Assembly: GCF_001457455.1 (NCBI RefSeq)
Contig: NZ_LN831026.1
Coordinates: 1,674,001-1,738,000, forward strand
Origin: Corynebacterium diphtheriae
GTDB taxonomy: Bacteria > Actinomycetota > Actinomycetes > Mycobacteriales > Mycobacteriaceae
DNA: 64,000 bases
Reading direction: 5' to 3'
The translations under genes and the position numbers were made by a program. Each line of letters begins with the position of its first letter. Positions within the stretch are counted from its first letter, which is position 1. The notes below the pieces were generated by a model that did no database searches, was not told where the DNA came from, and saw nothing but the letters and a program-made list of their open reading frames with translations. Below are positions 36,037 to 43,571 of the stretch, piece by piece.

Positions 36037-36946
36037 CTTTATTGACGATCGCTGGTTGTTCCAGAATGATCATGTGTCCGGCGTTGGGTGCAATTTGTAA
36101 TCCTGCATCGGACCACAGGGATACGATGCGTTCTGACTGACTCTGTGGAGTCACAGCGTCTTGTTCTCCCACGATTACGACCCCAGGAATGCCGCTTAGC
36201 GCCCGCGCATTGTCAATCTCATCGTGTTCTTGCAAATCGTCCAAGAATCCTACGTAGGTTGACAATGGGGTGTCGTTAATCAGCTTTGCGTGAAAGTCAA
36301 CGATCTCTCGTGGCATCGGTGTTTGGAATACCGTCATAGCAAGGGTGGGTGCTACGAGAGCGGCGATTTGTTCGCGTAATCGAGCAGTTTCTGTGGGTGA
36401 TGCTTCTACGGCATCGCGGACTTTTTCTACCACTGGTAAAGCAAGAACTTGGGGTACTCCTTGGCTAGCAAAAGACTCAATTGCGGTAGCGACCAAGATG
36501 ACAGAGGCAGTCTGTTGCCTAATTTCTGGGTAGCGTCCCAATAGGTTGATCGCCACCATTCCGCCGAGTGAGTGTCCAATTATGACGATCGGCCCTTTAA
36601 TGTGTGCTGCAGCGATTACGGAGGAGACGTCATCAGCTGCGCCGTCGATAGTGCATTCTTCTACTGAGAATTCTCCGGTGGCGCCGTGACCTCTTAGGTC
36701 CATCAGCAAGCAGCGTGCATTCGGAGCGCAATGCGCGACTTGGAGGTGCCATGCAGAAGCAGCGAGAGTGAAACCGTGGATAAAAACGATGGTGACCTCT
36801 GCGTCATCGGGTCCATCAAGGTAGTAATGAATACCATTGGCTACGCGGGATTCACTGAAAAAATGAACGGGACCGACGGGCATCTTTTTAGCGCGTGCTA
36901 AGACTTGCCGACGCCGTCCCTTGGAAGTCAATCGAGGCAGTCGCAT
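35981..36946 (-). CDS. Alpha/beta hydrolase
   Basis: 321 residues. The classic layout is visible: oxyanion motif FIHGFTLAASAW, MDLRGHGATG, nucleophile elbow GHSLGG near 145, acid in GEQDAVT near 273 and His in NAGHMI near 300. The N-terminus is basic (RLPRLTSKGRRRQVLARAKK) and has no clear signal peptide. Substrate unknown. The ATG at 36946 follows TAGCAT by 7 nt (leaderless). Confidence 0.9.
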   Translation of the reverse strand: MRLPRLTSKGRRRQVLARAKKMPVGPVHFFSESRVANGIHYYLDGPDDAEVTIVFIHGFTLAASAWHLQVAHCAPNARCLLMDLRGHGATGEFSVEECTIDGAADDVSSVIAAAHIKGPIVIIGHSLGGMVAINLLGRYPEIRQQTASVILVATAIESFASQGVPQVLALPVVEKVRDAVEASPTETARLREQIAALVAPTLAMTVFQTPMPREIVDFHAKLINDTPLSTYVGFLDDLQEHDEIDNARALSGIPGVVIVGEQDAVTPQSQSERIVSLWSDAGLQIAPNAGHMIILEQPAIVNKAIDQMVQQAAQNVQKDDA

Positions 36947-37012
36947 GCATTAAATGCTACGCCTGCGTAAAGTCATACTTGTTGTTACCCCCTGTGCAGG
37001 AGACGTATCCCC

Positions 37013-37300
37013 TTGGCATCTTTGCAAGATCAACTACTGAAGTTGCAATCCGATCAGCCCTCTTCAAATTCTCAAGAGGAAGCGACCGCTTTTTCGCGGG
37101 TATGTGCGGTGCTCAAACGCGTAGGTCTTGATCCCGAAAAGATGACTCCCGATACCGTTTTAGAAGATGCTGGGGTCGATTCTTTGGATCGTATTGAGAT
37201 CACAGTTCGCCTTGAGCAAGAAAGCGGCATCGAGCTTCACGACGCCGACGTGTTTCCGGCTCGTACGGTGCATGACTTGATGCAATTGATTGATCAATAA
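37013..37300 (+). CDS. acpP: Acyl carrier protein
   Basis: 95 residues with a 4'-phosphopantetheine site DAGVDSLDRIEI (Ser near 58). An unusual Ser/Gln-rich N-terminal extension precedes the ACP fold. It starts with TTG at 37013, supported by an AGGAG about 10 nt upstream. Corynebacteria make fatty acids with a type I synthase that has its own ACP domain, so this free ACP probably serves another path (mycolate-related or octanoyl/lipoyl). No synthase gene adjoins it; a NagD-like phosphatase follows 36 bp later. Confidence 0.9.
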   Translation: MASLQDQLLKLQSDQPSSNSQEEATAFSRVCAVLKRVGLDPEKMTPDTVLEDAGVDSLDRIEITVRLEQESGIELHDADVFPARTVHDLMQLIDQ

Positions 37301-37336
37301 ACCAATAGTTCCTCGAAGAAAGGAAGCGAACTCCGC

Positions 37337-38146
37337 ATGACAGTTTCTTACCTTAGCGACATGGATGGTGTCCTCATCAAAGAGGGCGACATGATTCCTG
37401 GTGCCGATGTCTTTTTAAAACGCCTCAAAGATAACGACATCAACTTCATGGTGTTAACCAATAACTCGATCCACACCCCACGAGATCTATCTGCTCGCTT
37501 GCGCGCTACCGGACTCGACATCCCCGAAGACCGCATTTGGACATCGGCCAAGGCGACAGCAACATTTTTAGCGCAACAAACGAAGCACGGAACTGCCTAT
37601 GCCGTAGGAGAATCTGGGTTAACCACAGAGTTACATGAATCCGGTTGGATTTTGACCGACTCTTCCCCTGACTTCGTTGTATTAGGCGAAACCCGTACGT
37701 ATTCTTTCGAAGCAATCACTACAGCCATCAATCTCATTCGTGAGGGTGCTCGTTTCATCTGCACTAACCCAGACGTCACAGGCCCTGCCCCCAAAGGAAT
37801 TTTGCCTGCGACGGGTGCTGTAGCTCAGTTGATTACCGCAGCGACCGGTAAGAACCCTTACTTTGTGGGTAAACCAAACCCCGTGATGATGCGTACCGCA
37901 TTGAACAATATCAAGGCTCACTCAGAATCAACGGTGATGATTGGTGACCGCATGGACACGGATGTGCGCTGCGGACTTGAAGCCGGTATGCGCACTATCT
38001 TGGTACGCTCCGGCATCTCCGACGACGCTGAAGTAGACAAGTATCCGTTCCGTCCAACGCGCATCGTCAACTCGATCGCCGACCTAGCGGATTGCATCCT
38101 CGATCCCTTCGGCGACGGCCATTACGCCGACTCCGAACCGCGTTAA
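37337..38146 (+). CDS. NagD-like HAD-IIA phosphatase
   Basis: 269 residues. HAD motif I is LSDMDGVLIKEG, motif II is VLTNNS, motif III is the Lys of VGKPNPVMM and motif IV is MIGDRMDTDVRCG, the arrangement of type IIA (NagD/phosphoglycolate or pyridoxal-phosphate phosphatases). GAAAGGAAGC precedes the ATG. It is probably cotranscribed with the ACP gene, though no functional link is evident. Confidence 0.92.
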   Translation: MTVSYLSDMDGVLIKEGDMIPGADVFLKRLKDNDINFMVLTNNSIHTPRDLSARLRATGLDIPEDRIWTSAKATATFLAQQTKHGTAYAVGESGLTTELHESGWILTDSSPDFVVLGETRTYSFEAITTAINLIREGARFICTNPDVTGPAPKGILPATGAVAQLITAATGKNPYFVGKPNPVMMRTALNNIKAHSESTVMIGDRMDTDVRCGLEAGMRTILVRSGISDDAEVDKYPFRPTRIVNSIADLADCILDPFGDGHYADSEPR

Positions 38147-38511
38147 ACAAACTCTACGCATGCGCTAAAACCTTGGGTAGCTGCCAACGCAGCTACTTCT
38201 TGGCTCAGCACGCGAAGCTCATCCAACGTCCCGTTGAGCACCTGACAGCAGTCCACTGTGTTGGGCTGCCACGAGTTGGTGCGCCACGGGGTAAACCAGA
38301 TCGCTTCTAGCGGATCTGTCCCTGGCATCGCGCTGGGCGGCGGGCTGGCAATAGTTTTTGCCATCACGTTTTCCAGCGCTTGACGCCATTGTCGTGGCAT
38401 TGCTTCTACGCGAAGCACTGCATATGTTTCTTCGTGCATGGGTAAACCGTTTCCACTGTCAACCAGCGCACCGCACAGTGTGCACTGTAAGACGGGTTTC
38501 GTCTTCCCCAA
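38143..38511 (-). CDS. Conserved hypothetical protein with N-terminal Cys pair
   Basis: 122 residues in a TTG-started frame; the true start is uncertain because no ribosome site is seen at 38511 and the frame is open upstream. The N-terminus has a possible zinc-knuckle, LQCTLCGAL, and the body is rich in Trp and Pro (IWFTPWRTNSWQPN). Family not recognised. It overlaps the convergent HAD gene by 4 bp. Confidence 0.6.
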   Translation of the reverse strand: MGKTKPVLQCTLCGALVDSGNGLPMHEETYAVLRVEAMPRQWRQALENVMAKTIASPPPSAMPGTDPLEAIWFTPWRTNSWQPNTVDCCQVLNGTLDELRVLSQEVAALAATQGFSACVEFV

Positions 38512-38608
38512 CGGACCCAGTCGTGAAAAGGTATGCCCTTTTTACCGCGCTCTGGGAGCCGTTTCCAACCCTAAAGTGTCACTTCATCCCCTGTTTTCTC
38601 AAGTACAA

Positions 38609-39430
38609 CTAGAGGTTTAATTGATCGAGGTGTTCCCACACTCCAGCGTTTGTTTCAGCCCACAGCGGCTTTGCCCAATCCCCGAAGGAACGATTGGTTA
38701 GTGCAACCATTGCACGCTGAGATTCTCGATCTACCCACAAATACGTTCCTGCTTGGCCAAAATGCCCCACGGTGGTGTGTGGCATGACCGCGGCTGTCCA
38801 GTGCGGGTTTTTCTCCCCCTTGATCTCAAATCCAAGCCCCCAAGGACACGGCTTATACATGCCATAGCCTGGCACGATCCCATGAAGCTCTGGGAATTGG
38901 ACAGTACATGCCTGAACAAGTGTTTCTTGCGCGATCAATGATGGCTGCAAAATCTCACGGGCGAAGAGCACAAGGTCGTTGACTGTGGAATAGCTCTCAT
39001 GTCCAGCCGAACCCCACAGCTGAGTATGTGTCATTCCTAGCGGCTGGCACACCGCCTCGTCGAGATACTGCGCAAACGGCATATCGGCCTCATGAGCGAT
39101 CGCGTCGGCCAGAAGCTCAAAGCCATAGGAAGAATAGATCCGACGCTGCTCCGGCACCTTGCACGCATCGGTGCTCCGAAAGCCCACACCCGACGCATGA
39201 GCAAGTAAATGCCGCACTGTAGCACCCTCGGGTCCGCATGGAGTATCGAGAGCAAACGCGCCTTCCTCAACGGCGATGAGCACCGCATAGGTAGACAGGA
39301 GTTTGGTCACGCTTGCGAGTTCATAGCGTATGTTTCCATCGCCTGCGGTAGTCACCGCATCAGATGTCACTACAGCTGCAGAACACTGTTCTACAGGCCA
39401 CGACTCAACCAAACGCTCAAGGTAGTTCAT
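38609..39430 (-). CDS. Serine hydrolase, beta-lactamase/DD-peptidase class C fold
   Basis: 273 residues without a signal peptide. The S-x-x-K motif is ASVTK near 43, the second motif is probably YSSYGFELLADAI near 95 (Y-S-S for Y-x-N), and HTTVGHFGQAG near 220 corresponds to the KTG-like element. Cytoplasmic, so an esterase-like enzyme is more probable than a peptidoglycan enzyme. It overlaps the upstream TRIC-like gene by 4 bp (ATGA) and is translationally coupled. Confidence 0.87.
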   Translation of the reverse strand: MNYLERLVESWPVEQCSAAVVTSDAVTTAGDGNIRYELASVTKLLSTYAVLIAVEEGAFALDTPCGPEGATVRHLLAHASGVGFRSTDACKVPEQRRIYSSYGFELLADAIAHEADMPFAQYLDEAVCQPLGMTHTQLWGSAGHESYSTVNDLVLFAREILQPSLIAQETLVQACTVQFPELHGIVPGYGMYKPCPWGLGFEIKGEKNPHWTAAVMPHTTVGHFGQAGTYLWVDRESQRAMVALTNRSFGDWAKPLWAETNAGVWEHLDQLNL

Positions 39431-40185
39431 TCTCCCGATTGTACGGGGAATTCGCCGGTTATCGGCTGGCGAGCCTTTCGCCCGCGCCTAAAACCACGTC
39501 GTTCCGATCTGCGCACCAAGGCTGCCACCTGAGCCGCAGTCATATTGACTGGTGCCCACTCGGTGCTGCGGAATAGAATCCAGCCACGCCAATATGCAAT
39601 GATGGCGAGCCCACTACCTAGAATCGGCGAAATAATCATCCCCAGCGCGTTGTGCTCGAGGGCATAAAATCCCACCATTGTTACGCTTGAAACCAGCGCA
39701 GGCACGGCATAGAGCGGGCCACCACCAAAAATGCCCGGTACTTGTCCGGTACAGATATCGCGAATCATTCCGCCGCCTACGGCTGTCAGCACACCCATGA
39801 ATACCGCGCTTGTCAGTGGCATGCCAAAGCTCAGTGCTTTCACACACCCAGTCACAGCCCACACGCCCAAAATGATGGCATCGCCCGTAGATTTAAAAAT
39901 CTCCCACGCACGGCCCTGAAAGTTAATCACCAAGGCAAGTACTGCACCTGCAATTGCTAGTGCCAAATAGCGCGAATCGGCGATGGCAGCAGCAGTACCG
40001 CGTTGCATGAGGACGTCGCGAAGCATACCGCCTCCTAGGGCGGAAAACAGCGCAAGGAAGACAAAGCCGACCGCATCATAGTTTCGTTGTCGCGCAATGG
40101 TCCCACCAATCACGCCATTGAGCACGACGCCAATGAGATCAAAGGTCTGATACATCGTCAGGATATGGGGATCTACTGAATGCAC
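39427..40185 (-). CDS. TRIC-type cation channel family protein (UPF0126)
   Basis: About 252 residues, seven membrane segments in two repeats, each with the family motif (SALGGGMLRDVL near 50, AVGGGMIRDICTG near 135). Prokaryotic TRIC proteins are trimeric K+ channels. The C-terminal 30 residues are basic and cytoplasmic. The frame is open into tRNA-Asn; I placed the start at the GTG at 40185 because TATGAT ends 7 nt before it and the conserved region begins soon after. An ATG at 40155 is an alternative. Confidence 0.85.
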   Translation of the reverse strand: MHSVDPHILTMYQTFDLIGVVLNGVIGGTIARQRNYDAVGFVFLALFSALGGGMLRDVLMQRGTAAAIADSRYLALAIAGAVLALVINFQGRAWEIFKSTGDAIILGVWAVTGCVKALSFGMPLTSAVFMGVLTAVGGGMIRDICTGQVPGIFGGGPLYAVPALVSSVTMVGFYALEHNALGMIISPILGSGLAIIAYWRGWILFRSTEWAPVNMTAAQVAALVRRSERRGFRRGRKARQPITGEFPVQSGE

Positions 40186-40230
40186 GCGGGTAATCATAAC
40201 GGAGCCCACTGCGATAAACCCAACATAAAC

Positions 40231-40259
40231 AAAAATTCCCCAGTGTCTAAACACTGAGG
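40231..40259 (-). terminator. Terminator of tRNA-Asn
   Basis: Minus-strand stem CCTCAGTGT/ACACTGGGG (one mismatch, 40259-40238) followed by AATTTTTG. It lies 8 bp from the tRNA 3' end, before the TRIC gene start. Confidence 0.85.
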
Positions 40260-40266
40260 ATTGCTG

Positions 40267-40339
40267 CTCCCCCAACTGGACTCGAACCAGTAACCCTTCG
40301 ATTAACAGTCGAATGCTCTGCCAATTGAGCTATGGGGGA
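40267..40339 (-). tRNA. tRNA-Asn (anticodon GTT)
   Basis: 73-nt cloverleaf: acceptor TCCCCCA/TGGGGGA, D-arm TAGCTCAATTGGCAGAGC, anticodon loop CTGTTAA with GTT, T-arm TGGTTCGAGTCCA. CCA not encoded. Confidence 0.97.
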
Positions 40340-40486
40340 TTAGTTGCTTTTGAAACTCCCTTTGCGGTGTTCCCTGCAACGAGATGAAACTATATCCACT
40401 CAAGTACACATGTGGCAAATCGCGAGGTCAAAGGATATTTTTTAACACACTAAATTTCAGTTAACGCTTAAGGCTAGTTTTCTGTT

Positions 40487-40492
40487 TATAAT
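40487..40492 (+). promoter_or_regulatory. Consensus -10 box for the CAT-anticodon tRNA
   Basis: TATAAT lies 25 bp before the tRNA. A -35 candidate near 40461 (TTAACG) is weakly matched. The stretch 40340-40486 otherwise holds nothing recognised. Confidence 0.6.
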
Positions 40493-40517
40493 GGCTACGG
40501 TCTTCACATGAAGGCGT

Positions 40518-40591
40518 GGGGCTATAGCTCAGTCGGTTAGAGCCGCGGACTCATAATCCGTTGGTCCCGGGTTCGAGCCCCGGTGGCCCCA
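40518..40591 (+). tRNA. tRNA with CAT anticodon (elongator Met or Ile2)
   Basis: 74-nt cloverleaf: acceptor GGGGCTA/TGGCCCC (imperfect at the inner pairs), D-arm TAGCTCAGTCGGTTAGAGC, anticodon stem GCGGA/TCCGT with loop CTCATAA, T-arm CCGGGTTCGAGCCCCGG. It has a fully paired 5' end, so it is not the initiator. Elongator tRNA-Met and lysidine-modified tRNA-Ile2 share this loop and cannot be told apart with confidence by eye. Confidence 0.93.
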
Positions 40592-40598
40592 CAGAAAT

Positions 40599-40635
40599 AG
40601 CCGGTGTTCTTTCAACAAAGAGCACCGGCTTTTTC
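40599..40635 (+). terminator. Terminator of the CAT-anticodon tRNA
   Basis: AGCCGGTG-T-TCTTT pairs with AAAGA-G-CACCGGCT, loop CAAC, followed by TTTTT. Confidence 0.9.
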
Positions 40636-40722
40636 ATCCTTACACTCCCTGGGCCTCGAATCTCGCTATTGTGGGAAGTTGTTCTGAGTGTGACTACCTA
40701 TATCAACATGTGAGGGATAACT

Positions 40723-40965
40723 ATGATTCAGTTCGTCGTCGGAGCAGCCGCCGGATATGTCTTTGGAACGAAGGCGGGCCGTCGTCGCTACGAGCAAATC
40801 AAGAAGGGCTACCAAGCGGCAGTCTCTTCTCCAGTGACACACAAGGCTGTTTCGGCTACTCGCAAGGCGATTGCCAATAAGCTTGATCCGCAGCCTCGTA
40901 TGAAAGAGGTCAAAAACCTCAGGCGTAACGACGACTCCGTGATCTTAGAACCCGATCACGATTAG
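40723..40965 (+). CDS. Small YtxH-like hypothetical protein
   Basis: 80 residues. A glycine-containing hydrophobic N-terminus (MIQFVVGAAAGYVFGTKAG) followed by a basic helix (RRRYEQIKKGYQAAV) and an acidic tail (EPDHD). The G-x-x-G-Y-x-F/L-G-x-(K/R)-A-G-R pattern occurs in actinobacterial YtxH-like proteins. Function unknown. GAGGGA precedes the ATG. Confidence 0.78.
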   Translation: MIQFVVGAAAGYVFGTKAGRRRYEQIKKGYQAAVSSPVTHKAVSATRKAIANKLDPQPRMKEVKNLRRNDDSVILEPDHD

Positions 40966-41056
40966 GAGAGTGCGGGGGTGGTTGTAAGTGCCCCCTTACC
41001 GTATGCTCAATACCAACGTAGATACGTCTTTACTCCCTGAAAGGTTGGAAGTCTTT

Positions 41057-41614
41057 ATGACTCACCGCATTCGTCGTTCCCTCACCACCGCAGCTGCTGT
41101 TTTGGCTCTCGGGGCTGCAATTTCTGCTTGCTCTCCCCCACACCAAGTTGATTCGGACACCAAGGTAGATACCGCTACCAGCGCCAAGGTTGCTCAGCCT
41201 TCTGCAGCTTCTGAATCTGCTATGGCTGCTCCTAGCGACGACAAGAATGCCGAGATTAAGGCTTCCGCTACCGAGAACCTCACCAATGGCCAAAACATCA
41301 CTGTAGAGCTTTCTGGCCTGAACCCAGAGGTTGGGTACTACGCCGCTATTTGTAACGCCGCTACGCCAACTGGTGCTCCAGCACCTCTATGCACCGGACA
41401 GCACGCAGACACTTCCGCACAGGCGTGGATCAAGGCTGACGGCACGGGCACCACCGCACTTAACTCCGATGGCACTGCTACGGTGAACTTGACCGCTGCA
41501 GCTACCGGTCAGGGTGTTAACTGCAGGACCGATAAGTGTGTAATCAAGGTCTTTGGCGATCACACTGAAGGTTTCCGCGATGTGACCGAGGTTCCTGTCA
41601 CCTTCGCTTCTTAA
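41057..41614 (+). CDS. Lipoprotein with neocarzinostatin-like domain
   Basis: 185 residues. Signal peptide with a lipobox ISAC at 22-25 (RIRRSLTTAAAVLALGAA precedes). A Ser/Ala-rich linker follows to about 75. Then comes an Ig-like beta domain with LTNGQNITVELSGLNPEVGYY and paired cysteines (AICNA, LCTGQ, NCRTDKC), as in neocarzinostatin-like proteins of corynebacteria and mycobacteria. Ligand unknown. I chose the ATG at 41057, since the signal peptide starts there. It ends in a strong bidirectional terminator. Confidence 0.85.
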   Translation: MTHRIRRSLTTAAAVLALGAAISACSPPHQVDSDTKVDTATSAKVAQPSAASESAMAAPSDDKNAEIKASATENLTNGQNITVELSGLNPEVGYYAAICNAATPTGAPAPLCTGQHADTSAQAWIKADGTGTTALNSDGTATVNLTAAATGQGVNCRTDKCVIKVFGDHTEGFRDVTEVPVTFAS

Positions 41615-41620
41615 GAAGAT

Positions 41621-41664
41621 AGAAAAAGTGCCGCAAAGGATAACACCTTTGCGGCACTTTTTCT
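41621..41664. terminator. Bidirectional terminator between the lipoprotein gene and dnaG
   Basis: Perfect 19-bp inverted repeat (AGAAAAAGTGCCGCAAAGG at 41621-41639, complement at 41646-41664, loop 6 nt). The A and T ends allow termination from both sides. It overlaps the dnaG stop by 2 bp. Confidence 0.93.
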
Positions 41665-43561
41665 ATTTAAAAATCTTTTCTAGAAGTTCACGGCGGGTTT
41701 GTTCCAGAGCCACGAGATCCGCAAACAAAGAGTTATATGCTTGCATATCTTCTGAAGGACGCATGCGCTGCATTGCCCCTTTGAGCTGGGCGATTTGGTT
41801 GCCGATGCGTTGTTCCATCAATCGCGCCAGCGTGGTATCTGTGTGGGCTTCGAGCCCCCACTCGTCCAAAATGATGTGTTCTACGGCCAGCTCAGAGACC
41901 AACGATTTGCCCACCATGTCGTAAACATTGTCACGGACAGCGTCGAGCCACGTGGAACCACGAATCGCATCGCTGCATCCACCAGCGGCCACGATTGCTT
42001 TCCTGACTGCCGCATAGGACTCGTGGGTAAACGCATCGTCGGGGAGGCTATCAAAGTACTCCCCTGCGTGTTCAGGGTATTGTAGCGCGATTTTGAGGGC
42101 CTCTCGCTGCGGCCATAGCCGTGGCTCTTTTCGGTCCGGCATGACCAACATGGACTGAATCATCGCTGGCTGACTATTAGAGTCGATACGGGTTGCCCTG
42201 CGCTGGCGAGGCTGGGTTTTAGGTCGGCGTTCTTCGGCTCGGACTTGTTGCAAAACCTCGTTAGGATCAGGCCAACCCACCCAGCCGGCAAGCAATCTGG
42301 CATATTCAGTTTTTAGAGCACGGTCGCGTATCGACGCCACAATGGGCACGGCACGTCGCAACGCTTGGAGTCGCCCTTCCACTGAGTCCAAGGGATATTC
42401 CGAAATCAAAGTTCGAATGATGAATTCGAACATGGGGACTCGCTGTGCTACGAGATCACGCACCGCTGCATCACCTTTTGCTAGGCGCAGATCGCATGGA
42501 TCCATGCCGTCAGGGGCAACAGCCACATAGGACTGTCCACTGAATTTTTGGTCGCCCTCGAAGGCACGCATAGCAGCTTTTTGTCCGGCCTCATCACCAT
42601 CGAAGGTGTAGATAAGGGATCCAGCGAAGTAGGCGTCGTCAAGCATGTATCGACGCAGGATTTGTAGGTGTTCTTCACCGAAGGCTGTACCACAGGCTGC
42701 CACCGCAGTAGTGATTCCCGCTGCATGCATGGCCATCACATCTGTGTAGCCTTCCACGACCACAGCTTGGTGTTGGCTAGCGATAGATTTTTTCGCCAGA
42801 TCTAGGCCAAAGAGCACTTTCGACTTTTTGTACAACAACGTCTCGGGGGTGTTCATGTATTTGCCGAGTTTGTCGTCGTCAAAGAGCTTGCGAGCACCGA
42901 AACCAATCACATCACCGGACACCGACTTAATCGGCCAGAGCAATCGACGATGCAAGCGGTCGATTGGGCCGCGTCGCCCCATAGTGGATAGGCCTGCTGC
43001 TTCAAGTTCTTTGAATTCAAAGCCCTTGCGCAGCATAAATTTGGTCATGGTATCCCAGCCTTCGGGTGCATAACCGCACTCAAAGCCATAGATATGCTGT
43101 TGTGAAAATCCCCTGTCCAAGAGGAATTGGCGAGCAACTGCTGCCTCTGGGGTTTCTAATTGTTGGCGATAGAACTGGTGGGCTACACGGTTTGCCTCAA
43201 TAAGGCGTTTGCGTGTTCCTGGTTCTTCGCGTCGAGCCCCGGTGGTTCCACCCTGATAATTGATCTGATAGCCGATTTTTTCGGCACAGACTTCTACAGC
43301 CTCTGGGAAAGTTAGCTGTTCCATCTCCATGAGGAAGGAGAAAACGTCGCCGCCTTTTCCAGTGGAAAAGCAGTGGAAGTATCCATGGTTGGGCCGCACA
43401 TGAAATGACGGCGTTTTCTCTTCTTTGAACGGACTCAGACCTTTCAACGAGTCCGCTCCGGCAGGCTTGAGCTGAACATATTCCCCTACGATTTCCTCGA
43501 TGGGGGTTCGCTCACGAATCGCCTGAATGTCACTATCTGGTATTCGACCCTTGCCTGCCAT
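41663..43561 (-). CDS. dnaG: DNA primase, with altered N-terminal zinc ribbon
   Basis: 632 residues. The TOPRIM core is clear (VVVEGYTDVMAMHAAGI with catalytic Glu, then YTFDGDEAGQKAA). The N-terminal CHC2 module normally holds four zinc ligands (C-P-F-H and C-F-G-C). Here it reads GLSPFKEEKTPSF and FHCFSTGKGG, so only one Cys (about 64) remains. The fold is preserved otherwise. I recall the same change in other corynebacteria, so it is probably lineage-wide. It makes RNA primers for replication. It is 11 bp downstream of glmS. Confidence 0.97.
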   Translation of the reverse strand: MAGKGRIPDSDIQAIRERTPIEEIVGEYVQLKPAGADSLKGLSPFKEEKTPSFHVRPNHGYFHCFSTGKGGDVFSFLMEMEQLTFPEAVEVCAEKIGYQINYQGGTTGARREEPGTRKRLIEANRVAHQFYRQQLETPEAAVARQFLLDRGFSQQHIYGFECGYAPEGWDTMTKFMLRKGFEFKELEAAGLSTMGRRGPIDRLHRRLLWPIKSVSGDVIGFGARKLFDDDKLGKYMNTPETLLYKKSKVLFGLDLAKKSIASQHQAVVVEGYTDVMAMHAAGITTAVAACGTAFGEEHLQILRRYMLDDAYFAGSLIYTFDGDEAGQKAAMRAFEGDQKFSGQSYVAVAPDGMDPCDLRLAKGDAAVRDLVAQRVPMFEFIIRTLISEYPLDSVEGRLQALRRAVPIVASIRDRALKTEYARLLAGWVGWPDPNEVLQQVRAEERRPKTQPRQRRATRIDSNSQPAMIQSMLVMPDRKEPRLWPQREALKIALQYPEHAGEYFDSLPDDAFTHESYAAVRKAIVAAGGCSDAIRGSTWLDAVRDNVYDMVGKSLVSELAVEHIILDEWGLEAHTDTTLARLMEQRIGNQIAQLKGAMQRMRPSEDMQAYNSLFADLVALEQTRRELLEKIFK

Positions 43562-43571
43562 AGTGAGTGTT

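Noticed and set aside
40518..40591. Initiator tRNA-fMet
   Set aside because: The first acceptor pair is a standard G-C, and the anticodon stem lacks the three G-C pairs of initiator tRNAs.
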